64,000 bases of DNA, taken from the NCBI GenBank assembly GCA_948566455.1, contig CAOYQO010000018.1, positions 1 to 64,000 on the forward strand, read 5' to 3'. The notes beneath the pieces were generated by a model. That model ran no database searches and was not told the DNA's origin. It saw only the letters and a program-made list of their open reading frames with translations. Positions within the stretch are counted from its first letter, which is position 1. Every line of letters begins with the position of its first letter. Position numbers and translations under genes: made by a program. Shown in pieces: positions 53,447 through 62,516 of the stretch. The stretch comes from an uncultured Phocaeicola sp. GTDB taxonomy: Bacteria > Bacteroidota > Bacteroidia > Bacteroidales > Bacteroidaceae.

Positions 53447-54355
53447 ATGGAAGAATATAAATTAAGCCATCTGAAAGAGCTCGAAGCAGAGTCTATTCAT
53501 ATTATCCGTGAAGTGGCTGCAGAATTTGAAAACCCAGTGATGCTTTATAGTATCGGAAAAGACTCTTCGGTGATGGTTCGCCTTGCTGAAAAGGCCTTTT
53601 ATCCTGGCAAAGTCCCTTTTCCGTTGATGCATATCGATTCAAAATGGAAATTTAAAGAAATGATTCAGTTCCGTGACGAATATGCTAAGAAGTATGGGTG
53701 GAATCTGATTGTAGAGAGCAATATGGAAGCTTTCCATGCAGGAGTGGGACCATTTACGCATGGCAGTAAGGTACATACGGACCTGATGAAGACAAAAGCT
53801 CTGCTGAGTGCTTTGGATAAGTATAAGTTTGATGCAGCTTTTGGCGGTGCACGCCGTGATGAAGAGAAGTCACGTGCAAAGGAACGTATCTTCTCTTTCC
53901 GTGATAAGTTCCACCAGTGGGACCCAAAAAATCAACGTCCTGAATTGTGGGATATTTATAACGCCCGGGTACATAAGGGAGAAAGTATTCGTGTGTTCCC
54001 TTTGAGCAATTGGACTGAGCTGGACATCTGGCAATATATCCGTTTGGAAAATATTCCTATTGTTCCGTTGTATTATGCGAAGGAACGTCCTTGTGTTACG
54101 ATTGATGGTAATCTGATTATGGCGGATGATGATCGTTTGCCTGAAAAGTATCGGGATCAGATAGAAATGAAAATGGTCCGTTTCCGTACGTTAGGCTGTT
54201 GGCCGCTGACAGGTGCAGTGGAAAGCAATGCCGATACAATTGAAACGATTGTAGAAGAGATGATGACCACTACCAAGAGCGAACGTACTACCCGTGTAAT
54301 CGACTTCGATCAGGAGGCCAGCATGGAGCAGAAAAAACGCGAGGGATACTTTTAG
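53447..54355 (+). CDS. cysD: Sulfate adenylyltransferase subunit 2
   Basis: This 302-residue protein forms ATP sulfurylase with CysN. The PP-loop (YSIGKDSSVM, around residues 34-43) and the C-terminal RFRTLGCWPLTGAVES are conserved. The ATG at 53447 is chosen because it lies 10 bases after the cysC stop and gives the usual length; an open extension upstream overlaps cysC. It is followed by a 117-base gap with short repeats before cysN. Confidence 0.96.
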   Translation: MEEYKLSHLKELEAESIHIIREVAAEFENPVMLYSIGKDSSVMVRLAEKAFYPGKVPFPLMHIDSKWKFKEMIQFRDEYAKKYGWNLIVESNMEAFHAGVGPFTHGSKVHTDLMKTKALLSALDKYKFDAAFGGARRDEEKSRAKERIFSFRDKFHQWDPKNQRPELWDIYNARVHKGESIRVFPLSNWTELDIWQYIRLENIPIVPLYYAKERPCVTIDGNLIMADDDRLPEKYRDQIEMKMVRFRTLGCWPLTGAVESNADTIETIVEEMMTTTKSERTTRVIDFDQEASMEQKKREGYF

Positions 54356-54437
54356 GAATTAAAAATTAAGAATTAAAAATTAAAACCTGAGGATTGGAAT
54401 CTTAAACCTGACCTTTAAAACTTTAATGCTTAGGTTT
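54356..54437. repeat. Short repeats in the cysD-cysN gap
   Basis: GAATTAAAAATTAA occurs twice in tandem (54356-54369, 54370-54383). AAACCTGA occurs at 54383-54390 and 54404-54411 and is followed by the inverted TTAGGTTT at 54430-54437. This could fold before the cysN start; no known riboswitch pattern was recognised. Confidence 0.5.
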
Positions 54438-54472
54438 ACGAAGATAAAGGTGATAATTAAAAAATAGAAGTG

Positions 54473-55936
54473 ATGGAGAATAACTCTAAACTAAATATCA
54501 AGGAGTTTCTGGATAAGGATGAACAGAAAGACTTGCTCCGTTTTCTGACTGCCGGTTCGGTAGATGATGGAAAATCAACGCTGATCGGACGTTTGTTGTT
54601 TGATAGTAAGAAATTGTACGAGGACCAGTTGGATGCATTGGAACGCGATAGCAAACGAATGGGAAATGCCGGCGATCATATTGACTATGCGCTGTTGCTG
54701 GATGGCCTGAAAGCAGAACGCGAACAGGGTATTACGATTGATGTGGCTTATCGTTATTTCTCTACCAACAACCGTAAATTTATCATTGCCGATACTCCGG
54801 GACATGAACAATATACACGTAATATGATTACGGGCGGTTCCACGGCTAATCTGGCTATTATTTTGGTAGATGCCCGTACAGGGGTGATTACACAAACACG
54901 TCGTCACTCTTTCCTGGTTTCTTTGTTAGGTATCAAGCATGTGGTGCTTGCTGTCAACAAGATGGACCTGGTAGATTTTTCAGAGGACCGCTTCAATGAA
55001 ATAGTTAAGGAATATAAGGAATTTATTGCTCCGTTGAACATTCCGGATGTAACTTGTATTCCGCTATCAGCCTTGGATGGTGATAATGTAGTCGTTAAGT
55101 CTGAGCGTACTCCGTGGTATGCCGGTATATCCTTGCTCGATTTTCTTGAAACAGTCCATATTGATAATGATCATAATCTGGCAGATTTCCGCTTCCCGGT
55201 ACAATATGTGTTGCGGCCTAACCTCGATTTTCGTGGCTTCTGTGGTAAAGTAGCTTCAGGAATTGTGCGTAAAGGTGATGAAGTAGTTGCATTGCCTTCC
55301 GGTAAGAAATCACGTATTAAGAGCATTGTTACTTATGATGGTGAACTGGATTATGCTTTTCCGCCTCAGTCTGTGACTTTGACGCTGGAAGATGAGATAG
55401 ACGTATCAAGAGGAGAAATGCTGGTACATCCTGATAACTTGCCGGTTGTCGATCGTAATTTCGAGGCTATGTTGGTATGGATGGATGAAGAACCGATGGA
55501 TCTTAATAAATCATTTTTTATTAAACAAACCACTAATCTGAGCCGTTCACGTATCAGTAATATCAAGTATAAGGTAGATGTCAATACGATGGAACAACTG
55601 TCGGTCGAGAATGGACAATTAACTACTGATAGCTTGCCCATGCAGTTGAATCAGATAGCGCGTGTTGTGCTGACTACGGCAAAAGAATTATTCTTTGACC
55701 CTTATCAAAAGAATAAAGCAACAGGAGCCTTCATTCTGATTGATCCGATAACTAACAATACCAGTGCTGTCGGTATGATTATCGATAGGGTAGAGGATAA
55801 AGACATGCATATTTCGGAAGATCTTCCTGTCTTGAATTTACCGAAGCTTGGCATTGCCCCCGAACACTATGAAATCATAGAGAAAGCAGTGAAAGACTTG
55901 GAGCGTCAGGGTATTGAAGTGAAAATCATTAAATAA
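54473..55936 (+). CDS. cysN: Sulfate adenylyltransferase subunit 1 (GTPase)
   Basis: This 487-residue EF-Tu-like GTPase drives APS formation by CysD. G1 is GSVDDGKST, G3 is DTPGHEQ and G4 is NKMD; domains 2 and 3 follow (about 240-485). The ATG at 54473 is used; a GTG one codon earlier is equally possible. It lacks a fused APS kinase, consistent with the separate cysC gene. Confidence 0.95.
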   Translation: MENNSKLNIKEFLDKDEQKDLLRFLTAGSVDDGKSTLIGRLLFDSKKLYEDQLDALERDSKRMGNAGDHIDYALLLDGLKAEREQGITIDVAYRYFSTNNRKFIIADTPGHEQYTRNMITGGSTANLAIILVDARTGVITQTRRHSFLVSLLGIKHVVLAVNKMDLVDFSEDRFNEIVKEYKEFIAPLNIPDVTCIPLSALDGDNVVVKSERTPWYAGISLLDFLETVHIDNDHNLADFRFPVQYVLRPNLDFRGFCGKVASGIVRKGDEVVALPSGKKSRIKSIVTYDGELDYAFPPQSVTLTLEDEIDVSRGEMLVHPDNLPVVDRNFEAMLVWMDEEPMDLNKSFFIKQTTNLSRSRISNIKYKVDVNTMEQLSVENGQLTTDSLPMQLNQIARVVLTTAKELFFDPYQKNKATGAFILIDPITNNTSAVGMIIDRVEDKDMHISEDLPVLNLPKLGIAPEHYEIIEKAVKDLERQGIEVKIIK

Positions 55937-55975
55937 TTTACCATTTGTATCGTAAATTGTAAAATTGTAAATGAT

Positions 55976-57082
55976 ATGGGTTTACTCGAATTTAATAAAC
56001 TTCCTATAAATACATTGGTTGGAGCCGATTGGAAGACATTTAATGCTATTACGAAAGGACGTGAGATAGATGCAGCATACAAAGGCAAGTACCGCTTGAC
56101 TAAAGCCGTATGCCGCTTGCTTTCTACTCTGGCTCCTTTACAGAATGGACGTTATGAGAAGCGACTGGCATCTCAACCTTTGGAACATGATCCGGTATTC
56201 ATCCTTGGCCATTGGCGTAGTGGAACAACCTTTGTGCATAATGTCTTTTCATGTGATAAACATTTTGGTTATAATACTACTTATCAGACCGTATTTCCGC
56301 ATTTGATGATGTGGGGGCAGCCTTTCTTTAAGAAGAATATGAGTTGGTTGATGCCCGATAAGCGTCCTACGGATAATATGGAACTTGCTGTAGACCTGCC
56401 GCAGGAGGAAGAGTTTGCACTGGCAAATATGATGCCTTATACTTATTATAATTTCTGGTTCCTTCCTAAATATCAGCAGGAATATGCAGATAAATATCTG
56501 TTGTTTAATGATATCACGGAGAAAGAACTGAAAGTGTTTGAAGAGGTATTTGTCAAGTTGATTAGGATATCATTGTGGAATACACATGGAACGCAGTTCT
56601 TGAGTAAGAACCCGCCGCATACGGGGCGTGTGAAGGAACTTGTTAAGATGTTCCCCAATGCGAAGTTTGTTTATCTGATGCGTAATCCTTATACGGTATT
56701 TGAGAGTACCCGTAGTTTCTTCACGAATACGATTCAGCCGTTAAAGTTGCAAGACATCAGTAACGAGGAACTGGAAAATAATATCCTTTCTATTTATGCT
56801 AAGTTATACCATAAATATGAGGCGGATAAATCGTGCATCCCTGCCGGGAATCTGATTGAAGTTAAATTCGAAGATTTTGAGGCTGATGCTATGGGAATGA
56901 CCGAAAAGATTTATCATGATTTGTCTATTCCCGGATTTGCAGAGGCACGCGGTGACATCGAGAAGTATGTAGGTGGAAAGAAAGGATATAAGAAGAATAA
57001 ATATAAATATGATGATCGTACTGTGCAATTGGTACAGGATAACTGGAATTTTGCACTGGATCAGTGGAACTATGAACTTTAA
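55976..57082 (+). CDS. PAPS-dependent sulfotransferase (steroid sulfotransferase-like)
   Basis: This 368-residue protein has no signal peptide and should act in the cytoplasm. The 5'-phosphosulfate loop is ILGHWRSGTTFVH (Arg81-Thr85). The 3'-phosphate site is YLMRNPYTVFESTRS (Arg236 and Ser244). It follows cysN by 39 bases. From memory, the gene in the same context in B. thetaiotaomicron (BT_0416) sulfonates cholesterol and other steroids; that reaction is the best guess here. Related sulfotransferases act on lipids or glycans, so the acceptor is not proven. Confidence 0.88.
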   Translation: MGLLEFNKLPINTLVGADWKTFNAITKGREIDAAYKGKYRLTKAVCRLLSTLAPLQNGRYEKRLASQPLEHDPVFILGHWRSGTTFVHNVFSCDKHFGYNTTYQTVFPHLMMWGQPFFKKNMSWLMPDKRPTDNMELAVDLPQEEEFALANMMPYTYYNFWFLPKYQQEYADKYLLFNDITEKELKVFEEVFVKLIRISLWNTHGTQFLSKNPPHTGRVKELVKMFPNAKFVYLMRNPYTVFESTRSFFTNTIQPLKLQDISNEELENNILSIYAKLYHKYEADKSCIPAGNLIEVKFEDFEADAMGMTEKIYHDLSIPGFAEARGDIEKYVGGKKGYKKNKYKYDDRTVQLVQDNWNFALDQWNYEL

Positions 57083-57098
57083 TTGAAAGGCTAATGAG

Positions 57099-58079
57099 AT
57101 GATGCAGAAGAAAATTCGTATGTATGGTATGCTATCCGCTTTTTTATATTGCGGGATGGCATCTGCACAGCAGCAACAACAACAGCATACTGTGGAGATG
57201 ATTCCATTCGGCAATATGGACCAGTGGGTAGACCGCCAGATTAAAGAGTCGGGTATTATCGGTGGCGCATTGAAGAATGTGTATGCTATCGGGCCGACTG
57301 CAACTATTCGTGAGAATAAGGCTTATAAGAATATGGGTGGATCACCGTGGGCGACTTCCAATGTGATGGCACGTGTGGCTGGTATTACTAAAACAAATAC
57401 CTCTGTGTTTCCCGAAAAACGTGATGAAGGTTACTGCGCACGTATGGATACCCGTATGGAGAGTGTAAAGGTATTAGGAATCGTAGATATTACGGTGCTG
57501 GCTGCAGGTTCTATGTTTTTGGGTGAAGTACATGAGCCGATTAAGGGAACGAAGAATCCGCAGAAGATGTTGAATTCCGGTATTCCTTTCACGAAGAAAC
57601 CGATCGCTGTTCAGTTTGACTATAAAGTTAAGATGTCTGATAGAGAGAAGCGTATCCGCGCTACAGGTTTCAGCCGTATTACGGATGTAGACGGTAAAGA
57701 CTTTCCGGAAGTGAATTTATTCCTGCAGAAACGTTGGGAAGACAAGGATGGAAATATTTTTGCGAAGCGCATAGGTACAATGGTGGTACGTTATTATAAT
57801 ACAACTGATGACTGGCGTAACAATGTTACTTATTCAATCATGTACGGAGATATAACAGGTGATCCTGCCTATAAACCTCATATGATGCGTTTGCAAGTAG
57901 AAGAGCGTTATGCCATCAACAGTAAGGGAGAGAGTGTTCCCGTTAAAGAAGTGGCATGGGGAACGGAAGAAGATGTTCCTACTCATCTATTACTGCAATT
58001 TACTTCCAGTCATGGAGGTGCTTATATTGGTTCTCCTGGTAATTCACTTTGGGTTGATAATGTAAAGCTGGTATATTAA
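57099..58079 (+). CDS. Secreted PCMD-domain protein linked to the sulfotransferase
   Basis: This 326-residue protein has a signal peptide (about residues 1-24), then a run of glutamines (QQQQQQ). The C-terminal part (about 95-326) has the features of the PCMD domain (putative carbohydrate metabolism), including FTSSHGGAYIGSPGNSLWVDNVKLVY. It starts 16 bases after the sulfotransferase gene, closing the operon. No catalytic site is recognised. A role in binding or exporting the sulfated product, or in recognising its acceptor, is only inferred from the linkage. Confidence 0.75.
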   Translation: MMQKKIRMYGMLSAFLYCGMASAQQQQQQHTVEMIPFGNMDQWVDRQIKESGIIGGALKNVYAIGPTATIRENKAYKNMGGSPWATSNVMARVAGITKTNTSVFPEKRDEGYCARMDTRMESVKVLGIVDITVLAAGSMFLGEVHEPIKGTKNPQKMLNSGIPFTKKPIAVQFDYKVKMSDREKRIRATGFSRITDVDGKDFPEVNLFLQKRWEDKDGNIFAKRIGTMVVRYYNTTDDWRNNVTYSIMYGDITGDPAYKPHMMRLQVEERYAINSKGESVPVKEVAWGTEEDVPTHLLLQFTSSHGGAYIGSPGNSLWVDNVKLVY

Positions 58080-58157
58080 TACCGTATGATGTAATAAAAG
58101 TGAACAATATCTGGCCTTTTGTCAATGCCTTTTATGTATTCTGTATAAACAATCCCG

Positions 58158-58188
58158 AGCTTCTCTAAGGACTTTTAGAGGAAAAGCT
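58158..58188 (+). terminator. Probable terminator of the sulfonation operon
   Basis: AGCTT-CTCTAA (58158-58168) pairs with TTAGAG-GAA-AAGCT (58175-58188), a stem with one asymmetric bulge. It is followed by GTATTATTTTATATTTT. Confidence 0.55.
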
Positions 58189-58217
58189 GTATTATTTTAT
58201 ATTTTCTAAAAAAAAAC

Positions 58218-58248
58218 TTTGATATTATTAAAAATGTGTCTATTTTTG
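58218..58248 (+). promoter_or_regulatory. Complete Bacteroides promoter before the YjbH-like gene
   Basis: TTTG (58218-58221) and TATTTTTG (58241-58248) are separated by 19 bases, matching both -33 and -7 elements at the standard spacing. It lies 22 bases before the ATG at 58271. It is the best constitutive promoter in the window. Confidence 0.8.
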
Positions 58249-58270
58249 CAGCATATTTTGTATCGCGTAG

Positions 58271-59536
58271 ATGCAAAAAAGGTTGAAAATGATGAGGTGT
58301 AAAAACTCTAACATAAGGAAGTGTCTAACTACTAAAACAATAGCACAATGTGCGGCGCTCTTTTTATTCTGTTTGATTCCTTTAAGGGGATTTTGTCAAA
58401 CGGGGGAAAGTACTGTAAATGTTTTAGTAGAAATGGGATTTGAAAATGTGGGGTGGACGGAAGATGACAACGAACGTGTTTATGTTTTGCAGAATTCTGC
58501 ATATCGTTTGCAGGGTGTCGGTATAAGCAAAGCGGTGGATGTTATTCAAAAGATAGGATTGCCGGAACAAAAAAAATGTCGGATAATCGTTTTAGATAAT
58601 AATATACCTCAAATTTCTCTTTATTATCATCCTGTAAAGGGGGATACTGTGACTCAAGTCGAACGCAATGATTGGAAAGTTACCTATGAATTGGGTGAAG
58701 CGTGGCGGGAGGCACGGAAAATAAAGGTGAAAAATAGCTCTTTGTTTAAGGTGGATGTGTTGGTGTATCCTCAGTTAGCTCTCAGGAACTTGCTTCTTAC
58801 GCAGATTTACCAGGTGTTGTTTGATCTTAGTCCGGCAGTGGAAGTGTCGTTGTGGAAAGGGATGAAGCTGACAGGGCAGTTAAAGATACCTGTTTATAAT
58901 GATGGGTATGGAAGTTATGAGGATAAGATTCATCCGGGGCATTTGACGATATCCCAACGTTTTCGCTTGCCATACAATGTGTTTGGTAAAGTGACAGTGG
59001 GCTATTTTAATGCCGACCGGTATGGCGTGGATGCTGAATTCTTTCGTCCCTTTGCAGATGAAAGGTTTTCTGTCATGGCGCGGATGGGATGTACAGCTAT
59101 TGGCTATTGGGACGGCTTTCGGTTTCATTATGATCCGAAAATGGGATTGACTTGGACGATAGGTGGAAGTTTTTATTGGCCACAGTATAACACATCGTTC
59201 AACTTGAAGGTTGAGCAATACTTGAAAGAGGACCGGGGAGTTAAGTTTGAAATGATTCGTCATTTCCGATATTGCTCCATTGGCTTTTATGCAATGAAAG
59301 CGAAATGGGCGAAGGCTAACGGGGGGTTCCGGTTTCAAGTGGCATTGCCGCCTTACAAGTATAAACGTTACAAAAAATGGCCAAGGATAAACACTTCTGC
59401 TAATATGGGACTTGTTTATAATGCTGGTAATGAACGGTATTATTATAAGGAATATAAAGCGGAAGCCAGTGACAACATAATGGAGAAAAATAGTTTTAAC
59501 CCATATTTTATTAAGTCAGAATTGTTAAATTTTTAA
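58271..59536 (+). CDS. YjbH-like outer-membrane protein (large part)
   Basis: This 421-residue protein has a late signal peptide (about residues 23-43, ending FCQT). A mixed N-terminal domain (about 45-150) has SPEASTAVNVL-type features only weakly. The remainder is rich in amphipathic strands with aromatic ends (about 165-375, for example YNVFGKVTVGYFNADRYGV). It resembles the YjbH family, outer-membrane proteins linked to exopolysaccharide export, but I am not certain of domain boundaries. It is followed after 12 bases by the DUF3869 lipoprotein. ATG at 58292 is an alternative start. Confidence 0.7.
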   Translation: MQKRLKMMRCKNSNIRKCLTTKTIAQCAALFLFCLIPLRGFCQTGESTVNVLVEMGFENVGWTEDDNERVYVLQNSAYRLQGVGISKAVDVIQKIGLPEQKKCRIIVLDNNIPQISLYYHPVKGDTVTQVERNDWKVTYELGEAWREARKIKVKNSSLFKVDVLVYPQLALRNLLLTQIYQVLFDLSPAVEVSLWKGMKLTGQLKIPVYNDGYGSYEDKIHPGHLTISQRFRLPYNVFGKVTVGYFNADRYGVDAEFFRPFADERFSVMARMGCTAIGYWDGFRFHYDPKMGLTWTIGGSFYWPQYNTSFNLKVEQYLKEDRGVKFEMIRHFRYCSIGFYAMKAKWAKANGGFRFQVALPPYKYKRYKKWPRINTSANMGLVYNAGNERYYYKEYKAEASDNIMEKNSFNPYFIKSELLNF

Positions 59537-59548
59537 TTTATTATTGAG

Positions 59549-60457
59549 ATGAAAAAGATTAAATTCTTAAACGGCATTGGTAGCATGTTTGCTTTTGCCG
59601 TAGTCGCTTTAGTAGGCTCTCTTCTTTTTACGTCGTGTGAAAAGGAAGATTTGAATGCGACATTTACAACAGAACCAGCAAAAGCTACCATTAATGTGAA
59701 TGTAGTAGAATTTCCAAGTGGAGCAGCTGTGTCTGGTGTAACTATTAGTGCAGATAAAGGAGAGGTAAGTGGAATGGCAGTTACATTGAAAGCCGGTGCT
59801 GATGGTAGTATCGCTGCTCAGGATGTGGTGATTAGTGCTACTGCTCCTGCCGGTTATGAGGCTATCCAGTCTGTTACGGTTCATGTTAATGCTGTGAAAG
59901 CTGGTGGTGTGGCTACATACAATGCTACGCTGGTAGCTGTGAAGACTGCTACACCGGAAGAACCAGACCAAGTTGTGATTAAAGGTGTGAGAGAAGAAGG
60001 CCCTGCTCGCGTAAGCGAATTGCTTAATCCTACTCACAATCATGCAGGTAAGTCTTGGTGGGAAAATGCAAACGATTATATTTTGATTACTAAGGTAAGC
60101 TATAAACTGTATAACCAGCAGACAGCTGCAAAAGAAGGCGAAGTGAAAGATGTTGATGTTACAGATTTCATTGAAAGTTTGAAGTACAACTATACAAAAG
60201 ATTCTGTGCTTGAAATGAAGATTTCTGCATGGAGCATTTATCGTGCTTGGTTTGAGGTTTACCCGGTTACCACTACTTATACAATTTCTTATAAGAACAG
60301 CGGAGAGATCTTAGGCATAATCAAAGCTGATGCTTTGAATGGTACTGCTGCACAGTATGAAGAAATGGCTCATCCTAGCCATTCACACGCTTACCAGCAT
60401 GGTCATGGACATGGTGCAAGTGAAAATGCCGGTGGTGGTATTGTTTTGCCCGATTAA
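59549..60457 (+). CDS. DUF3869-type lipoprotein with histidine-rich C-terminus
   Basis: This 302-residue protein has a lipoprotein signal (LLFTSCEKEDLN, Cys30). Residues about 40-135 form a beta-sandwich of the kind seen in surface or periplasmic binding proteins (ATINVNVVEFPSGAAVSGVTI in two pieces). Two His clusters are striking: NPTHNHAGKSWW near residue 160 and HPSHSHAYQHGHGHG near 280. It lies between the YjbH-like and OmpA genes. The DUF3869 label is from memory of this gene neighbourhood. Function is unknown; metal binding is possible. Confidence 0.7.
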   Translation: MKKIKFLNGIGSMFAFAVVALVGSLLFTSCEKEDLNATFTTEPAKATINVNVVEFPSGAAVSGVTISADKGEVSGMAVTLKAGADGSIAAQDVVISATAPAGYEAIQSVTVHVNAVKAGGVATYNATLVAVKTATPEEPDQVVIKGVREEGPARVSELLNPTHNHAGKSWWENANDYILITKVSYKLYNQQTAAKEGEVKDVDVTDFIESLKYNYTKDSVLEMKISAWSIYRAWFEVYPVTTTYTISYKNSGEILGIIKADALNGTAAQYEEMAHPSHSHAYQHGHGHGASENAGGGIVLPD

Positions 60458-60506
60458 TAGAGTGTTGTAGGTACGTTTAAATAAGAACAATAAAAAATAT
60501 ATAAAA

Positions 60507-61664
60507 ATGAAAGCTAAATTCTTAACCTTGTCCATCTTATTGGCTGGTTCTTGTGTATTGGCTAATGCGCAAGAAAAGAAAAATTATTATACGAAGAAGG
60601 CTTCAGACAACATCTTTGTGGGTGTTGGTATTGGAGGCATGTCTGTTCTGAATGGCGGCTTGAATACTCCGACCATGAACTTCAATCTCCAGATTGGTAA
60701 ATACATTACTCCGACTTGGGGGGTACGTGGTGAAGTGAGCGGTTTGTGGCAGAGTCTTGACAATCAAGACAATTCCTACTTCGATAAAGGCACAAATAGT
60801 GAGTATCACAAATATTGTAAAAAGTTTGGTGAAATCAACTTGGATGCTATGCTGAACCTGACAACTCTGTTTGGTGGTTACAACCCCAATCGTGTAGTCG
60901 ATTTCTATCTGTTTGCGGGTCCTACAATGAACCTTTCTTCTAAAGGCACAGAATTTACAGGCGGTATGGTAGGCGATGCTTATCAACTGGCTGCAAACGA
61001 TGATGTCAAGGCTCGTTTCGGTGCTACTGCAGGTTTGGGCTTGGGCTTCAACTTGAATCAGAAGCTGGCTTTGAATGTAGAAGGTCGTTTTGGGGTGACT
61101 CCCTCTATCTTTGGCGATGCAAGCGACTGTCGTAAGGCTGAGGCCACTGCCCGCGTAAATGTAGGTTTGACTTATACATTTGGTGGTAAGAAATTTGCGA
61201 AAGTTTCTGATATTGACGAAGATGCCATCAATGCTGAAATCAACCGCTACAGAAGTGAATTGGCTCAAGCTCAGGCTGATTTGGCAAACTGCAAGAACTC
61301 ATTGGCTAACATGAAACCGGAAGTTAAGGAAGTTATCAAGGAAATCCAGACAGCTGGTCCTCGTGCTATCTTCTTTAAAATCGGTAGTGCTCGTTTGGAT
61401 GATTATGGTAAGGTCAATATTCAGTTGGCTGCTAAGATTCTGAAGGCTAATCCGGATAAGAAATACAAGGTTGCAGGTTACTGTGATAAGGCTACAGGTA
61501 GCGCAGCATACAACCAGAAACTTTCAGAAAAACGTGCTCAGGTTGTTTACGATGCCTTGATTGCTGAAGGTGTAGACAAAGATCAACTTGAATTCGTAGG
61601 ATTTGGTGGTACTGAAAATATGTTCAGCAAGAACTATCTGAACCGCGTAGTGATTCTTGAATAA
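60507..61664 (+). CDS. OmpA family outer-membrane protein
   Basis: This 385-residue protein has a signal peptide (about 1-22, LANAQ). An N-terminal 8-stranded barrel (about 30-230) is followed by a short coiled coil (about 245-275, NRYRSELAQAQADLANCKNSL) and a C-terminal OmpA peptidoglycan-binding domain (about 285-385). The latter includes FFKIGSARLDDYG and NQKLSEKRAQVVYDALIAEGV. It links outer membrane and cell wall and is likely abundant. A TAnnTTTA-type box near 60472 could give extra transcription. Confidence 0.93.
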   Translation: MKAKFLTLSILLAGSCVLANAQEKKNYYTKKASDNIFVGVGIGGMSVLNGGLNTPTMNFNLQIGKYITPTWGVRGEVSGLWQSLDNQDNSYFDKGTNSEYHKYCKKFGEINLDAMLNLTTLFGGYNPNRVVDFYLFAGPTMNLSSKGTEFTGGMVGDAYQLAANDDVKARFGATAGLGLGFNLNQKLALNVEGRFGVTPSIFGDASDCRKAEATARVNVGLTYTFGGKKFAKVSDIDEDAINAEINRYRSELAQAQADLANCKNSLANMKPEVKEVIKEIQTAGPRAIFFKIGSARLDDYGKVNIQLAAKILKANPDKKYKVAGYCDKATGSAAYNQKLSEKRAQVVYDALIAEGVDKDQLEFVGFGGTENMFSKNYLNRVVILE

Positions 61665-61690
61665 TATACTCTGTTAAAAACAGAAATACT

Positions 61691-61724
61691 AAAGAAGGCG
61701 CCTGATTTTCCAGACGCCTTCTTT
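61691..61724 (+). terminator. Terminator after the OmpA gene
   Basis: AAAGAAGGCG (61691-61700) pairs with CGCCTTCTTT (61715-61724), with CTG/CAG pairing inside. TTT and AAT follow. The next gene starts only 27 bases later, so partial read-through is possible. Confidence 0.8.
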
Positions 61725-61750
61725 TTAATCTCTGATTGAATTTATCTGCA

Positions 61751-62497
61751 ATGGTGAAATTTAAGTTGTGCTTTGTTGCTCTGCTTTGTTGTTTGTCTTT
61801 TCCTGTTTCTGCTCAACTTACGTATGGCACGACAGGATTGTTGCATGCACCTTCTGCTGAAATGCAGCGTGACAAGACGCTTATGATTGGCGGTAATTTT
61901 TTGAACAAAGAATTAACTCCTCCCACTTGGTATTATCATACGTACAATTATTTTCTGAATGTTACGATATTCCCCTGGATGGAGGTGGCCTACACCTGTA
62001 CGCTTTTCAAGGCGGAAGCATTGGGCTTGGCTCCTTACGGATATTCTGGGTTTACCAATCAGGACAGGTATTTCTCGCTTCGATTGAGAGCGTTGAAGGA
62101 AGGGCAGTTCTGGAAATATATGCCTGCAGTGGTGTTTGGTACTTCCGACCCCTTTACTTCCACAAACAGTCAAATGGCTTCCACGGAAGGAAACGGTTAT
62201 TACAGTCGTTTTTATGTTGCAGCGACAACACATATTCCCTTGGGAAGGGAAGAAATAGGAGTGCATCTTTCTTATCTTTACAACAAGCGTAAGGAGTATA
62301 AGTTAAACGGAATGGCAGCGGGCATTACCTACAATCCCTCTTTTCATCCTCAATTACGACTGATTGTGGAATACGACTCAAAAGATTTTGCTTTTGGCGC
62401 CACTTATTGTTTGTTTAAGTACCTGCACTTTCAAGTGGAAATGCAGAAAATGCAATATTTCAGTGGTGGATTGACAGTTAATATTCATTTGAAATGA
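61751..62497 (+). CDS. YjbH-like outer-membrane barrel protein (small, N-terminal-type part)
   Basis: This 248-residue protein, from the ATG at 61751, has a signal peptide (about 1-22, FPVSAQ). It has the YjbH N-terminal pattern TYGTTGLLHAPSAEMQRDKTLMIGG and alternating amphipathic strands to a C-terminal NIHLK, typical of a beta-barrel. It may be the missing half of the YjbH system whose larger part is encoded at 58271, with OmpA and DUF3869 between. No promoter box was found; the start lies right after the OmpA terminator. Confidence 0.72.
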   Translation: MVKFKLCFVALLCCLSFPVSAQLTYGTTGLLHAPSAEMQRDKTLMIGGNFLNKELTPPTWYYHTYNYFLNVTIFPWMEVAYTCTLFKAEALGLAPYGYSGFTNQDRYFSLRLRALKEGQFWKYMPAVVFGTSDPFTSTNSQMASTEGNGYYSRFYVAATTHIPLGREEIGVHLSYLYNKRKEYKLNGMAAGITYNPSFHPQLRLIVEYDSKDFAFGATYCLFKYLHFQVEMQKMQYFSGGLTVNIHLK

Positions 62498-62516
62498 TCA
62501 GTGTATAAAAAACGTG

